Source: Ahaetulla prasina (lineage: Eukaryota; Chordata; Lepidosauria; Squamata; Colubridae). Taken from it: a stretch of DNA of 64,000 nt. The number at the start of each line of letters is the position of its first letter. The stretch's first letter is position 1. The translations under genes and the position numbers were made by a program. Location of the stretch: the NCBI RefSeq assembly GCF_028640845.1, contig NC_080539.1:157417236-157481235 (forward strand), given 5' to 3'. Positions 23,278-34,303 of the stretch are shown here, in pieces. A model generated the notes under the pieces. That model saw only the letters and a program-made list of their open reading frames with translations. It had not been told where the DNA came from and made no database searches.

Positions 23278-24430
23278 CAGTACTAATCTGAAATGGGTGT
23301 TGTGATTATGTAATACCTGTGTTGTAGGAAAAGAGCAGGCAAAATCAAGGATGGAGTTAAGTGAGTTATAAGCTTAGAGTCATTACTTTCCCATGAAAAG
23401 TTTAAGTCCAAATCATCTTGAATTCTGTTGATTCTTATCTAGCCCCAATTTAGCGTTGAACATTAATTGACTAGATTCTTGTGTTTAGACTTGAGCAATA
23501 AATCTTAACTGCAGCTTAAGGTATGGTCCTGATTCTTCACCCCAGACAGTTGTAGCTTCTTGCTTTGCTTGCAGTTCATTTCAAAGTGTTAGCCTGGACT
23601 TCTAAAGCTCTTTAACACTTGGAGGAATGTATTTTACATACAATAATATTCAAGCCTTAAACTCATCTTTCAAGCTGAGCTATGGTAAGTGGCTACAGAT
23701 CAGAAGCTCTTTTGAGTATTACTTTTTTTTTAAACTTACTGTAATGGTATAACTCTTCCCAGAGTGGTCCACCAGGTGCTAAGATTAATTTTCATTTTCT
23801 CATACCTCTGCTGCTGCTATGCAATTTCTTTTTTAACCTCCATTGATTCACCGTCCTTTTTAAAATTCATTGTTGCGTGTTGGTATTGTTTATTTATGAA
23901 CGTTACTCGTTTTTCCTGAATGTTGCTGAGAATTTGTGACTGTGGTGTAACAACTACATTTTAAAATAAACAAGTCAATAAATCAGCGGTTCTTCTTTTA
24001 GGTGAGAACAGGATTTTGGTTGATGCAAAATAGGCCATAATATTGTTCCTTTTGGGACAAATGTTTACAGATGTTTATTACTGTAATGTATTAATATGTT
24101 TCTCTTTCTTCACTTTTTCTTTCCTCTTTTCTCCAAAAAAAATACCATTGTAGGAGCCGCAGGTATTGTTCTTTCTTATCTGATTCTGTTTAGCTTGTGA
24201 CTTGGTAATTTATTATTTATTGGGGTACAATTTGTTTGAACCAGGGACAGCTGGGCTCCCAGTATTAATATTTTGGAACAAACTTCACACACCGGGCAAT
24301 CTGAAGGTGTAAATTCTGTGATTACTTCTTTCAAGCACGACAGCATCGTTGAGACCTCCCTATTAAAAGCAAGATTATAGTTCTATTTAGGTATTATTAA
24401 AATGTACACTTGGCAGGAAAATAGGACCCT
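23278..24430. other. No recognised feature
   Basis: AT-rich sequence without a recognisable repeat, RNA or gene. Confidence 0.5.
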
Positions 24431-25006
24431 TGTTGTGTCTCGTCCGATCTCACCACAGCCGGGGCCTTCTTATCTGCTTCCGAACACGGAGGAATGTCCT
24501 AATATGCCTCCCGGCCCCAGTCCTGGCTCCATGCCCAGACAGGCTGAAGAGGAGGAAGTATCTCCAGCCCCCAGCTCTGGCTCCATGCCCAGGCAAACGG
24601 AGCAACCCCTCCCCCCCTCCCCCTCCTCCACAGCATGTGAGCCTGAGGGAGGTCAATTGCCAACAGCTGCAGACTGGAGTGACCCACGCGTCAGAAAACT
24701 TGATAGACGGAGGCAACAGAAGGAAGGGAGGGGCAGGCCTGGATAAGTGCTGAGTCATGGAGCCACACCCCATGGCCTATATAAAGGACCTGCTTTCTGG
24801 CATTCTCTGAGTCAGGCAAAGTCTAAACATATCTTGCTGAAGTCACTTTCTGGTCTCCTACCTGCCCTGAGGACTTTGCTAGGACTTTGGCAGAGCTGCA
24901 GAGGCACGCCTGATTCGGATTTTCCTGACCCGGCCGTCAGCAGAGGAGTGGGACACGACATCCCTGCACACTAGCCCTGTGTCGAGCCCAGCTCCGGCTC
25001 GACACA
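24431..25006 (+). mobile_element. LTR of a retroelement (Gypsy- or ERV-like), LTR-A
   Basis: It begins TGTTGTGTCTC and ends GCTCGACACA (TG...CA). It contains a GC-rich U3, a TATA box CCTATATAAAGG (24777-24788) and a downstream leader-like region. It shares its start TGTTGTG and an inner stretch about 'ggagtga...cttgat' with the solo LTR at 47253-47801, so the two are likely related families. No 5-bp duplication is evident next to it. The 107-114-codon frames inside are Pro-rich and I do not treat them as genes. Confidence 0.6.
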
Positions 25007-25520
25007 TGATGCTACAGGGATCTGAATCATGGGAGTAGCCCCTAATCAAAGATCCAAAGGGATGATGTATCGGGGACCTGTTCGAGGGGTGCAGGAATCT
25101 ACGTTTGGGAAGCATGGGAAGGGAATCAGCACACTGGCAGCCGGGATAGAGGGAGATGGAGGCTGGACATTAGGAAGAGCTGCTTTAGTTCCGGGATTTG
25201 GCAGATGACATGGCAGCTGAGGCTGTCAGATGAGGAGGGAGAGAGTGGCTGGGCGTCCAATCAAAAGAGCAGTTCAGCCATGGGGCGGGGCATGAGCAGC
25301 GCGGAATGTTTAAAAGGGGCTGAGAGGCAGAAGCTCTCAGTGCTGACTTTATACAGAGAGACCTCGACTTTTACTGAGACCCGGTTTGTAGCAGACCCAA
25401 TAAACGAAGTCACTATCGGAAAGAAAACTAAGTTGGCTTGTTTCTTCTCACGGCGTCTGACACAACTGTGGTTCAGCTAGCCGAAACCCTGCTCCCAATA
25501 TTCGGGGTGGCTGGGTTATT
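25007..25520 (+). mobile_element. Second LTR-like promoter/poly(A) unit, LTR-B
   Basis: Promoter and poly(A) signals lie in LTR order: CCAAT (about 25257-25262), a GC-rich stretch, TATA-like GTTTAAAAGG (about 25308-25317) and AATAAA (25399-25404), then a segment ending GTCTGACACA near 25462. It directly follows LTR-A. Whether it is a separate LTR, or LTR-A's internal leader plus a different LTR, is unresolved; no coding region links them. Confidence 0.45.
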
Positions 25521-25590
25521 CCAAACATGTCAGGGTGAATTAAGTAGATCTGGAGGATGATTCTAATAAAATGCTGACAATATTCTGTAT

Positions 25591-25696
25591 CAGGGGTCTC
25601 CAACCTTGGCAACTTTAAGCCTGGCGGACATCAACTGCCAGAATTCTGGGAGTTGAAGTCGGCCAGGCTTAAAGTTGACAAGGTTGGAGACCTCTG
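25591..25696. mobile_element. Hairpin hAT-type MITE, copy B1 (106 bp)
   Basis: The ends are CAGGGGTCTCCAACCTTG and CAAGGTTGGAGACCTCTG, near-palindromic throughout. Flanks TTCTGTAT (25583-25590) and TTCTATAT (25697-25704) match at 7 of 8. Confidence 0.85.
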
Positions 25697-25704
25697 TTCT
25701 ATAT

Positions 25705-26189
25705 AATTACCACATTGGTGATTTGTGCCAAAGAGTAAAAAAAAAAAAAGTATGTGTATATGGAGAGAAGGGTGTATTCCCATGGAAATGTAGTTGTGTA
25801 TTTAATTTACAATCTTCTCCCAATACTATTATATCAAACTCAACCCATATTGTATTCTTCAATTACCCTTACTTATAGAGAAAAGAAAGATGGGATATCT
25901 TTGATTTCCTAGACCTTCTACAGTTTGTCCTTTAGTGAAAATTGCTATTCTCTTGTGCTTCTCATATTGCTAAATATATGACAGATCCTCACTGAGAAGC
26001 CCTTTCCCTGTTATCCATATGCACAGCTTTCATATCTGCTGAATGGGGTGGAGGTGGGAGGCTTTGGATGAAGGCATCTCAGAAGAAGCTTGTTCCATTA
26101 AACAAAGTAGTTCTGTGAATTGATGATCTGTTTTTACTTTGGCCACTGTTCATGCCAGTGCAATTCAGGCCCTTGGCAAATGCTGTCAG
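25705..26189. other. No recognised feature
   Basis: Nothing recognised apart from an A tract near 25738-25749. Confidence 0.45.
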
Positions 26190-27433
26190 GAATAGAAGAT
26201 AGGCTCAAGATACAGAAGGATCTTGACAGACCTGAACATTGGGCCCTATCTAACAAAATTGAAATTCAATGGTGAAAAAAGTAAGGTTCTTCAGCTACTT
26301 CAGCTTCAATTGTAATAATACAAGAGCAACCAATAGATTCAAACTTAATGTTAACCGCTTTAATCTAGATTGCAGAAAATATGACTTCTGTAACAGAATC
26401 GTCAGTGCTTGGAACACTTTACCTGACTCTGTGGTCTCTTCCCATAATCCCAAAAGCTTTAACCAAAAACTTTCTACAATTGATCTCACCCCATTCCTAA
26501 AAGGATTATAAGAGCACAAGAGCACAAACGTTCCTGTCCTATTTGCTTGTTTCTTCTTTTCTTTGTTTCTTCTTATATATATATGCTTATACTTCCTTAT
26601 ATTACCTCATATATATGTTTATATACTATATAATCTTTTTATGTGATGCTTATATATAATGTTGTGAATAAATAAATAAATAAATAAATAAATTTAGGCA
26701 AGAAAAACCAAAACCCAAGAAAAACCAACTGCACAATATAGGTACCTCGCTCAATAGTGGCGACTGTGAGAGGAATCTTGGAGTCCTAGTGGACAGTCAC
26801 TGAAATATGAGCCAGCAGTGTGCAGCAGCTGCCAAAAAAGCCAACACAGTTCTAGGCTGCATAAACAGAGGGATAGAATCAAGATCACGTGAAGTGTTAA
26901 TACCACTTTATAATGCCTTGGTAAGGCCACACTGGGAATACTGCATCCAGTTTTGGTCACCACGATGTAAAAAAGATGTGGAGAGTCTAGAAAGAGTGCA
27001 GAGAAGAGCAACAATGCTGATTAGGAGGCTGGAGGCTAAAACATATAAAGAACAGTTGCTAGAATTGGGTGTGTCTAGTTTAATGAAAAGGAGGACTAGG
27101 GGTAACATAACATTGTTCCGATATCTCAGGGGCTGCCCCCCCCCCAAAAAAGAGGGAGTCAAGCTATTCTCCAAAGCACGTGAGGGCAGGACAAGAAGCA
27201 ATGGATGGAAACTAATCAAGGAGAGAAGCAACCTAGAACTAAGGAGAAATTTCCCGGCAGTTAGAACAATTAACCAGTGGAACAACTTGCCTCCAGAAGT
27301 TGTGAATTCTCCAACAGTAGAAATTTTTAAGAAGAGACTGGACAACCATTTATCCAAAATGATATAGGGTTTCCGACCTGAGCAGAAGTTTGGACTAGAA
27401 GACCTCCAAGGTTCCTTCCAACTCTTTTATTCT
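26190..27433 (+). mobile_element. CR1 LINE 3' part, split by another LINE
   Basis: The first piece (26190-26291, 'cagaaggatcttgacagacc...gtaaggttctt') continues at 26692 ('tttaggcaagaaaaacc'). The 186-codon frame 26807-27367 encodes the CR1 RT C-terminus: NTVLGCINRGIESR, LVRPHWEYCIQFWSPRCKKDVESLERVQRRAT, ERSNLELRRNFPAVRTINQWNNLPPEVVNS and KKRLDNHLSKM. The 3' UTR ends 'gacctccaaggttccttccaactctttt'. It is 5'-truncated and has no active-site YADD, so it is dead. Confidence 0.9.
26292..26691 (+). mobile_element. L2-like LINE 3' end inserted into CR1
   Basis: It encodes YFSFNCNNTRATNRFKLNVNR, then YDFCNRIVSAWNTLPDSVVSS, and IDLTPFLKGL before its stop. It has the family's 3' UTR and an (AATA)n tail (26668-26691). 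The CR1 sequence is continuous if this block is removed. Confidence 0.85.
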
Positions 27434-27439
27434 AAATTC

Positions 27440-27580
27440 TAAATGGCTCACCATTATGACCTGTTATAAGTCAGCATGGTCATGTGACCTCATGCTTTAT
27501 GACCACATCACTTTATGACCATTATGACAACAGACTTCCCGGTCACTCAATTACCATAGTTAAGCATGGATTATCTGTAT
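27440..27580. mobile_element. Remnant of the AGTCCTCGACTTACGACC inverted-repeat family
   Basis: Phrases 'attatgacctgttataagtc', 'ggtcatgtgacc' and 'cggtcactcaattacc...gttaagcatggattatctgt' resemble parts of the element at 57317-57898. The ends are not clear. Confidence 0.4.
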
Positions 27581-27584
27581 TCTA

Positions 27585-28830
27585 TATCAGAACACAAGGG
27601 CGTAGGCAAAGACTTTCTACTACATACAAATCCGCATATATAACAATTAATATTATGAGGAAACGACGTTCAAATCCTGGATGATGTTGATAAAATGTTC
27701 AAGAACAATGCACATCAGTTGGAACATTGTAGCATGATTCCAGCAATCCTTCAAGAAATTTCAAGCTATTGCGGTAGCCAATACTTGTAAATGGAAGCTT
27801 TTTAAATCTATTTCCAAGTACCGCTCACTTCTGGAGACATTCTAAATGTGATTTGATTGAGATTCCAGTATTTGTTTTAAAAAAAATTTTTGTTGTTGAA
27901 TTAGCTGGACTATTTGCCAATTTCCTCTAAAGGTCAAATCTATGCAAAGATGTGGATGCCAATACAAAAAAAAAAAAAAAATGGGCACGCAACCCTGTTA
28001 TAATACATTATCTTATTGTTATAAAAACTGGCTCAAAATAAATTGCTTTGGAACATTAAACGGATCACTACACGATCCGCTTTGGTGAACTAAAGGGAAA
28101 CTCTATAACAGAATGTGAATTTTGTTTCTCAAATGTTTTTAATTCTCTTTCCCCTCCCTTTCCTGACCTACCCTTAGGCTGATAAAGAAAAGATAACATG
28201 AACTTAAGACCCATAGCAAATTGGTTTATCATCAGCCCCAATTCTACACCTGAACAATTCAGGAAGCCTTCCAGCAAGTATTAAAGAGTATAATAAAGTC
28301 ACATCTAACATTTCTAACATTCATTTATAACTCAAACGGTTGCTGGCAAACATGGAGTGCCTTTTTTTGTTTTTTTAATGAAAGCTATCTGCTGAAATAC
28401 CTTTAAGGAATAGCATTTAAGTCATCTTAAATTACTGAACACTAAAGTTCTGTGCTCAACCTAGAGGGGGGTGTCTTCTGTTCATTGGAGGTCTGGTTGC
28501 ACGGCTGATAAGCTCAGAGATTGCTCATTCATGTACATTTGGCACCGAATAAATGTTCGGATGCCCTCCTGACAAAAATATTAATATACATCCTTAGAAA
28601 CCAGAAACCATGTAATGAAACACGCTCTGCGCTGCTCAATTTCTTTTGGTCAAGAAAGAATGTAAGGAGAACCCAGGCATGAGGAAAAGGGCCTCAAAGT
28701 CTGCCAGTGACAGGTCCTTGGATAAATAAGCCTCTTGACAACAATAAAACATCTCTGCCGTAGTGGATCATTATTGATCGCACAGCCTCCTGTGATATTT
28801 GAAATTTGACTCACTTGCTCAGGTTCACTA
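27585..28830. other. No recognised feature
   Basis: No recognisable repeat or coding segment; an A tract near 27966-27981. Confidence 0.45.
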
Positions 28831-28835
28831 CAGAT

Positions 28836-28962
28836 TCAGATTCCCCAACTTACGGCCACAATGGGGCCCAAAATTTCTGTTGCTAAGCAAGACAGTTGTT
28901 CAGTACGTTGTGTGCCCCATTGTATGATCTTTTTTTTTTAACCAAGGTTGTTAAGCATATCA
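28836..28962 (+). mobile_element. Remnant of the AGTCCTCGACTTACGACC inverted-repeat family
   Basis: 'Ccccaacttacggccacaatgg', 'tctgttgctaagcaagacag' and 'aaccaaggttgttaagc' match the left half of this family. The right half is cut off where the CR1 fragment begins. Confidence 0.6.
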
Positions 28963-29171
28963 GATTAACAGAATAACAGAATTGGAAGGGACCCTGTCAT
29001 CTAGTCCAACCCCCCACCCAAGCAGGAGGCCCTATATCAGTGTTGGGGAACCTTTTCGGCACCGAGAGCCAAAACGGGGAACACACACGCGTGTGCTAGA
29101 AACCAGTTTCCAGCACACGCATGGGTTCCGGCCACCTGGTCTTCCAGTTTCTGGCATCCATGCATGCTCAA

Positions 29172-29437
29172 AGAATTGGAATACACTACCTGACTCTGTG
29201 GTCTCTTCCCAAAATCCCCAAAGCTTCAACCAAAAACTGTCTACTATTGACCTCACCCCATTCCTAAGATGTCTGTAAGGGGCGTGCATAAGAGCACAAG
29301 CATACCTACCGTTCCTGTCCTATTGTTTCCTTTCATTATATCCAATTAATATAGTTATTACATACTCATGCTTATATATATGCTTATATATTGTACAGTT
29401 ATTTCATGCTTATGCTTATATATACTGTGTGACAAAA

Positions 29438-29468
<31 letters not shown>

Positions 29469-29481
29469 AAATAAATAAATA
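29172..29481 (+). mobile_element. L2-like LINE 3' end inserted in the MITE
   Basis: It encodes NTLPDSVVSSQNPQSFNQK and IDLTPFLRCL, then the family 3' UTR ('ggggcgtgcataagagcacaag') and an (AAAT)n tail. The 29172 boundary is approximate. Confidence 0.8.
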
Positions 29482-29829
29482 CCAGCTGACCATTGTGCAT
29501 GCATGTGCCAAAAACCAAAAGAGCAGCTGCCCAGTGTGCATGTGCGTGCCGGGAAGATGATCTTCGGGTTTCCATGCACCCTGGCCACCTGGTCTTCTGG
29601 TTTCTGATGCACATGCATGTGTGAAGACCAGCTGGCCTGTGCACATGCGTGCGCCAGAAACTGGAAGATCAACTTTGTGGCACACACATGTGTGCTGGGC
29701 AGCTGCTCTTCCATTTTTCGGCGCTCCCACGTGCATGAAGACCAAGTGGCTGGCATGCCAGAAGAACAATGAGCGACAGTTCATGTGCCCGCTGTCAGTT
29801 TTGGAAGGCAATTTTCTTTTTGCTTCTTA

Positions 29830-30171
29830 ACTGCCACATATTTTAGCTAGGGAAGTTGGGAGGGTGTTGTTGTTGGAGCAGTAGAAAGTTAGACATAACA
29901 ACATTCCGTATTCAAGGACTTTTGCCCACGTCTGATGTAGACTGCCTGAAAACTGTATCCAATTGAGTGTGAAGAGTTGATTGGACAATGTGATGAACTT
30001 GTGGGTGTGGGGCAGGGCTGTGAACTGTCAACTGGGTGTGGAAAACTTGGAAGCTTTCAGTTTCGGGTTTTCCCAGCAGTGCCAACATGACATCTCTAAT
30101 AAATTGGAACTTTGAGGAACCTCAAGCCTCAGAGTTTTATTTTGTTGGGGGTGTTCCTTGAAACCCTGACA
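29830..30171 (+). mobile_element. Possible solo LTR inside F1
   Basis: The segment has an AATAAA (about 30099-30104) followed by a T-rich stretch and ends CCTGACA. This resembles an LTR R-U5 end. I find no target duplication, and the left boundary (between 29830 and 29933) is uncertain. Confidence 0.3.
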
Positions 30172-30413
30172 CCCGGAGAGATGGCTCTGTGTGCCACTTT
30201 TGGCACGCATGCCATAGGTTCATCATCATGGCCCTACACCATTTCTGACAAATGGCAGTCCAGTCTCTTCTTGAAAGCTTCCAGTGATGAAGCTCCCACA
30301 ACTTCTGAAGGCAACTTCTGTTCCATTGGTTGATTGCTCTCACTGTCAGAAAGTTCTTCCTCATTTCTAGGTTGAGCCTCTCCTTGTTCAGTTTCCATCC
30401 GCTATCACTGCAG

Positions 30414-30446
30414 TTTATTTATTTATTTATTTATTTATTTATTTTT
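30414..30446. repeat. (TTTA)n microsatellite at LINE tail
   Basis: TTTA repeats directly at the 3' tail of the reverse-strand LINE that follows. Confidence 0.9.
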
Positions 30447-30975
30447 CAAATTTATATACCGCCCTATCTCCCTAAGGACTCAGGGCGGTTCACAGGCAGT
30501 TAAAATACATATAAATACAGATTAAAAAACAATTAAAAAACTTATTCTATTGCCCCAAATTTAAAATAGTATAAATAGTAAAAACCCCTTAAAACCCATA
30601 ACTTTAAAATCTAATCCAGTCCCGCGCAGATAAATAAGTGTGTTTTAAGCTCGCGACGAAAGGTTCGGAGGTCCGGAAGTTGGCGAAGTCCTGGAGGGAG
30701 TTCGTTCCAGAGGGTGGGAGCCCCCACAGAGAAGGCCCTTCCCCTGGGTGTCGCCAGACGGCACTGCCTAGCTGACGGCACCCTGAGGAGTCCCTCTCTG
30801 TGAGAGCGCACGGGTCGGTGAGAGGTATTTGGTAGCAGTAGGCGGTCCCGTAAATAGCCCGGCCCTATGCCATGGAGCGCTTTAAAGATTGTCACCAGCA
30901 CCTTGAAGCGCACCCGGAAGGCCACAGGTAGCCAGTGCAGTCTGCGCAGGATAGGTGTAACACGGGAGCCACGAG
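30447..30975 (-). mobile_element. LINE (L2/Jockey-type) C-terminus with hairpin tail
   Basis: The reverse-strand frame 30611-30925 reads VRFKVLVTIFKALHGIGPGYLRDRL, then RSHREGLLRVPS, and RAFSVGAPTLWNELPPGLRQLP, the conserved C-terminus of this LINE group. The tail 'tataccgccctatctcc...gactcagggcggttcac' is the hairpin module shared with SINEs. 5'-truncated, with the frame largely open, so it is not very old. Confidence 0.85.
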
Positions 30976-31371
30976 GCTAAATGAATCACGGGGTCATTAA
31001 GGGAATCTGACTCCCCCCCTGCCCCGCTTGACTTTTTTTTGTGGGAAGATTACAAAGGGTGATTGCGTGACCCCGGGACAGTGCAACTCTCATAAACACA
31101 GATTATGACAGTTGCAGCATCCTGAGGTCATGTGTTCACCATTTGCGACTTTCCCAGCCAACTTATGATGAACAAAGTCAATGTGGGAAACTGGATTCTC
31201 TTAAGGACTATGGGATTTGCTTAACAACCGCAGTGATTTGCTTAACAACCATGGGGGGAAAAAAAGGTTGCAAAATGGGAGAAAACTCACTTAACAACTG
31301 CCTCGTTGAGCAATGGAAAGTCTGGCCCCAATTGTGGCTGTAAACCGAGGATTACCTGTTATCTTTCCATT
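30976..31371 (-). mobile_element. AGTCCTCGACTTACGACC-family element, partial
   Basis: It contains 'gcgtgaccccgggacagtgcaac', repeated 'tgcttaacaacc' units and ends 'gtaaaccgaggattacctg', matching the family's right terminal repeat. The other end is not found; the adjacent LINE may have replaced it. Confidence 0.65.
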
Positions 31372-31850
31372 GTATTTATACTCTGTTGGAATGACCCCAG
31401 GATTTGGCATAGGTAGTTTCTGCAGTGAATTAGATGGGCTCGAGGACTAAACAGAACCCCTCATTAATCGACACGGATGCCAAAATCCCTGTGAGATCAA
31501 TGTCATTGACAGCAAATGATCCCATAAGAATGGATGTTATCAGCATGTGGCTGAGGTTCGCAGCTCTGCATTTATTTTAGGATTACATTTTTCTACGGCT
31601 TGTAGATGCCTGAAGGATGAGATAGGAGCATAGCCTAATCCTTTGCTGTAAAAAAAAAAAGGAAAAAAAGGAAAAAAACCCGCCACAAAACAAAACTTCA
31701 GAGCTACAATTCTAAAGGATTTATGATGGGTAAATTGAGATCCCTACCACTGCATCATAAATTGAAACAGGAGTCAAGAGGTGCAGATTTGCCATAAGCT
31801 ACTATATACATGCATAGACAAATTCAGAAAGTATTGGAATTTAAACAGAA
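31372..31850. other. No recognised feature
   Basis: Nothing recognised except an A-rich stretch near 31650-31680. Confidence 0.45.
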
Positions 31851-31853
31851 ATG

Positions 31854-31954
<101 letters not shown>

Positions 31955-32139
31955 ATCCCGAGTAAGGAGGGCTGTTACCTATACCTAACCCTGCTTTGTA
32001 GAAAAGGAAGTTTCTTTCAATTTGAGATCGGCTCTTTGTGACTTCATGGACTTATCCACCGTTTCCTGGGCAAGAGTACAGAAACGGATTATCACGGACC
32101 TTTTCTGGGATGCTTTTTTTAAAAACTTCCCAGTATAAT

Positions 32140-32645
32140 AATAATAACAACAGAGTTGGAAGGGACCTTGGAGGCCTTCTAGTCCAACCCCCTGCCCAGG
32201 CAGGAAACCGTACACCATTTCAGACAAATGGTTATCCAACATTTTCTTAAAAATTTTCAGTGTTGGAGCATTTACAACTTCTGCAGGCAAGTTGTTCCAC
32301 TTATTGATTGTTCTAACTGTCAGGAAATTTCTCCTTAGTTCTAGGTTGCTTCTCTCCTTGATTAGTTTCCACCCATTGCTTCTTGTTCTACCCTCAGGTG
32401 CTTTGGAGAACAGCCCGACTCCCTCTTCTTTGTGGCAACCCCTGAGATATTGGAACACTGCTATCATGTCTCCCCTAACCCTTCTTTTTCTTAAACTAGG
32501 CATACTGACTTCCTGCAACCGTTCTTCATATGTTTTAGCCTCCAGTCCCCTAATCATCTTTGTTGCTCTTCTCTGCACTCTTTCTAGAGTCTCAGCATCT
32601 TTTTTACATCGTGGCGACCAAAACTGAATGCTTTTTTCAGCCCTG
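32140..32645 (-). mobile_element. CR1 LINE 3' end
   Basis: It starts (reverse-strand 3' end) with 'aataataataacaacagagttgg'. The reverse frame 31985-32692 contains IQFWSPRCKKDAETLERVQRRAT, ERSNLELRRNFLTVRTINKWNNLPAEVV and KKMLDNHL. The target octamer that is MITE-filled in two other CR1 copies is empty here. Confidence 0.9.
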
Positions 32646-33637
32646 AAATTCCCTGATGGTATCAAGTGGGTCTGATTCTGAATAGCTTCCAAGGTCAGAC
32701 AAGTTCTTCCTACTTATGGACAAGAAGCCTACAAAACGTTCCAAGCTTAAAATAGCCATTTCCAAATGTTCGGAGTTGAAAACACTAAAAACTACAAGAG
32801 TTTTTGCCCCAACTTCAAAGCAAACGACAAAACAAATCGCTGTTGAATGTGTGTTCCAACTCCTCTGATTGCCTGGTTGTTTTATAAAACATGGGTTTGG
32901 TTTCGGTTTGCTGTGGGTTTCAAAAAACAAAGTTAGCCAACAAAACCACAAGCCTTCCCCCCCCCCCCCGTGCTGCTGTTGTCTAGGACAAATGGGTGTG
33001 GTAGGAAGCAAGAAGCAGTGGGAGTTATACACCACACGTTCACACTGAGAGGAAACCCCAGAGAATTTCAGGACATGCTTGCTTTTATTCTTTGACCTTC
33101 AGCAGGTTTATGTTTGGAAATGGCAAAATATACGTGGTTGCAGATCCTCGTAGCTTTTCTTTGGAGGCAATAAATGCATTTCCAAACCACAACTGGGATA
33201 TTTGCTGGGCCTTGTTGCAGACGGATCAGGTTCAAAATGAACAAGGGTGCAGTCGTCTGCACTAGGAAGAAGCTCATTTCAAAGTCTTTAGACAGAATTG
33301 TATTTATTTATGTGCTGCCCTTGCTCATCATGGACTGTATTGAATCCAATTAGTTCTTCCTGTTATTCCTTGTCCGGATCGGTGTGGTTATCATGCTCCA
33401 AAAAGTATGCTTTCATCTTGCAATGTATTGGAATTAAAAAATGTCTTCAAATAGATATATATATTTAAAAAAATCATTCCAAAGGCAACATGTGCAGATA
33501 AGGCAGTATAATTGTCTGCATGGACTTACTTCTCTGGCCCCCTGGAGCAAAAAGGGAACAAAATGGGTTTCTTGTGGTGGAACAATTTAAAATACTTTGA
33601 ATGTTTCTTCCTATGGAAATCTTTAGGCATCCTGCAG
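32646..33637. other. No recognised feature
   Basis: A C tract near 32957-32969; otherwise no recognisable repeat or gene. Confidence 0.45.
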
Positions 33638-33712
33638 CAGTGTTTCCTTAAGCTTGGGAACTTTAAGAAGTATGGACTTCAACTCCCAGAATTCTCCAGC
33701 CAGCTTTGCTAG
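33638..33712. mobile_element. Half of a hairpin hAT-type MITE, copy B5
   Basis: CAGTGTTTCC, 'cttgggaactttaag' and 'ggacttcaactcccagaattc' match the left arm of the hairpin family. The right arm is missing. Confidence 0.6.
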
Positions 33713-33920
33713 AAATGTAGCATATTTGGGAGAAGTCCTACAAAAAGGGCTATTTTGCTTGCAGCTTGAAGCAAAATGCACTATTTGCTCTTCAGATGCC
33801 ATTCTTGTTGTGATGGGCTTTCCCTTTACTTTCTGAGGGAAAATTCACTTGAACAAGATAGCCAGACTAAAAGATGCTTTTAAGTAAATGACCTGAAGTA
33901 AATGGCAAGAAATGGCTTCA

Positions 33921-34303
33921 GCTGTGGTGGTGCAGTGGCTAAGAAGGCAGTACCGCAGGCTACTTTTGCTGCCTGCCGGCTGCCTGCAATTGGCAGTTCG
34001 AATCTCATGAGGCTCACGGTTGACCCATCCTTCTGAGGTAGGTAAAATGAGGAGCCAGATTGTTGGGGGCAATAGGCTGACTCTGTAAACCGCTTAGAGA
34101 GCAGTGGTGGGATTCAGCCAGTTCGCACCACTTCGGGAGAACCGGTTGTTAACTTTCTGAGCAGTTTGGCAAACTGGTTGTTAGAAGAAATCATTAGGGC
34201 AGAGAACCGGTTGTTAAATTACTGCAATCCCATCACCGTTAGAGAGGGCTGTAAAGGACTGAAGCGGTATATAAGTCTAAGTGCTATTGGTTTTGCTATT
34301 TTT
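33921..34303 (+). repeat. tRNA-derived SINE split by a MITE
   Basis: Head 'gtggtggtgcagtggctaag', B box 'agttcgaatctca', body 'aaaatgaggagccagattgttggggg' and tail 'ataagtctaagtgctattgg'. A 137-bp MITE (34102-34238) sits at TTAGAGAG; removing it and one octamer restores the SINE. Confidence 0.88.
34102..34238 (+). mobile_element. CAGTGGTGGG hAT-type MITE, copy A5 (137 bp), inside SINE
   Basis: CAGTGGTGGGATTCAGCC...CCCATCACCG with a perfect 8-bp duplication TTAGAGAG (34094-34101 and 34239-34246). Nearly identical in layout to copy A9 at 59166-59302. Confidence 0.9.

Larger units (their letters stand above)
29038..30231 (+). mobile_element. CAGTGATGG hAT-type element F1 inside CR1, itself containing a LINE
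   Basis: The left end is CAGTGTTGGGGAACCTTTTCGGCACC; the right end is 'ctgtgtgccacttttggcacgcatgccataggtt'. Flanks CCCTATAT (29030-29037) and CCCTACAC (30232-30239) match at 6 of 8. The interior is repetitive 'gtgcatgcatgtgccaaaa' text. It is interrupted by an L2-like LINE (29172-29481) and possibly an LTR (29830-30171). Confidence 0.75.
28966..30410 (-). mobile_element. CR1 LINE 3' end, split by a MITE
   Basis: Reverse-strand CR1 pieces at 28966-29037 ('aattggaagggaccctgtcatctagtcc') and 30232-30410 ('tacaccatttctgacaaatgg...cagtttccatccg'). They join seamlessly once the block 29038-30231 is removed. Confidence 0.85.

Noticed and set aside
24402..24773. Overlapping Pro-rich frames of 107-114 codons on both strands
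   Set aside because: They lie in the GC-rich U3-like part of an LTR and look alike in several frames because of base composition.
29933..30171. A confident solo LTR inside F1
   Set aside because: TG...CA ends and a poly(A) signal are present but no target duplication was found, so it is kept only as a low-confidence feature.
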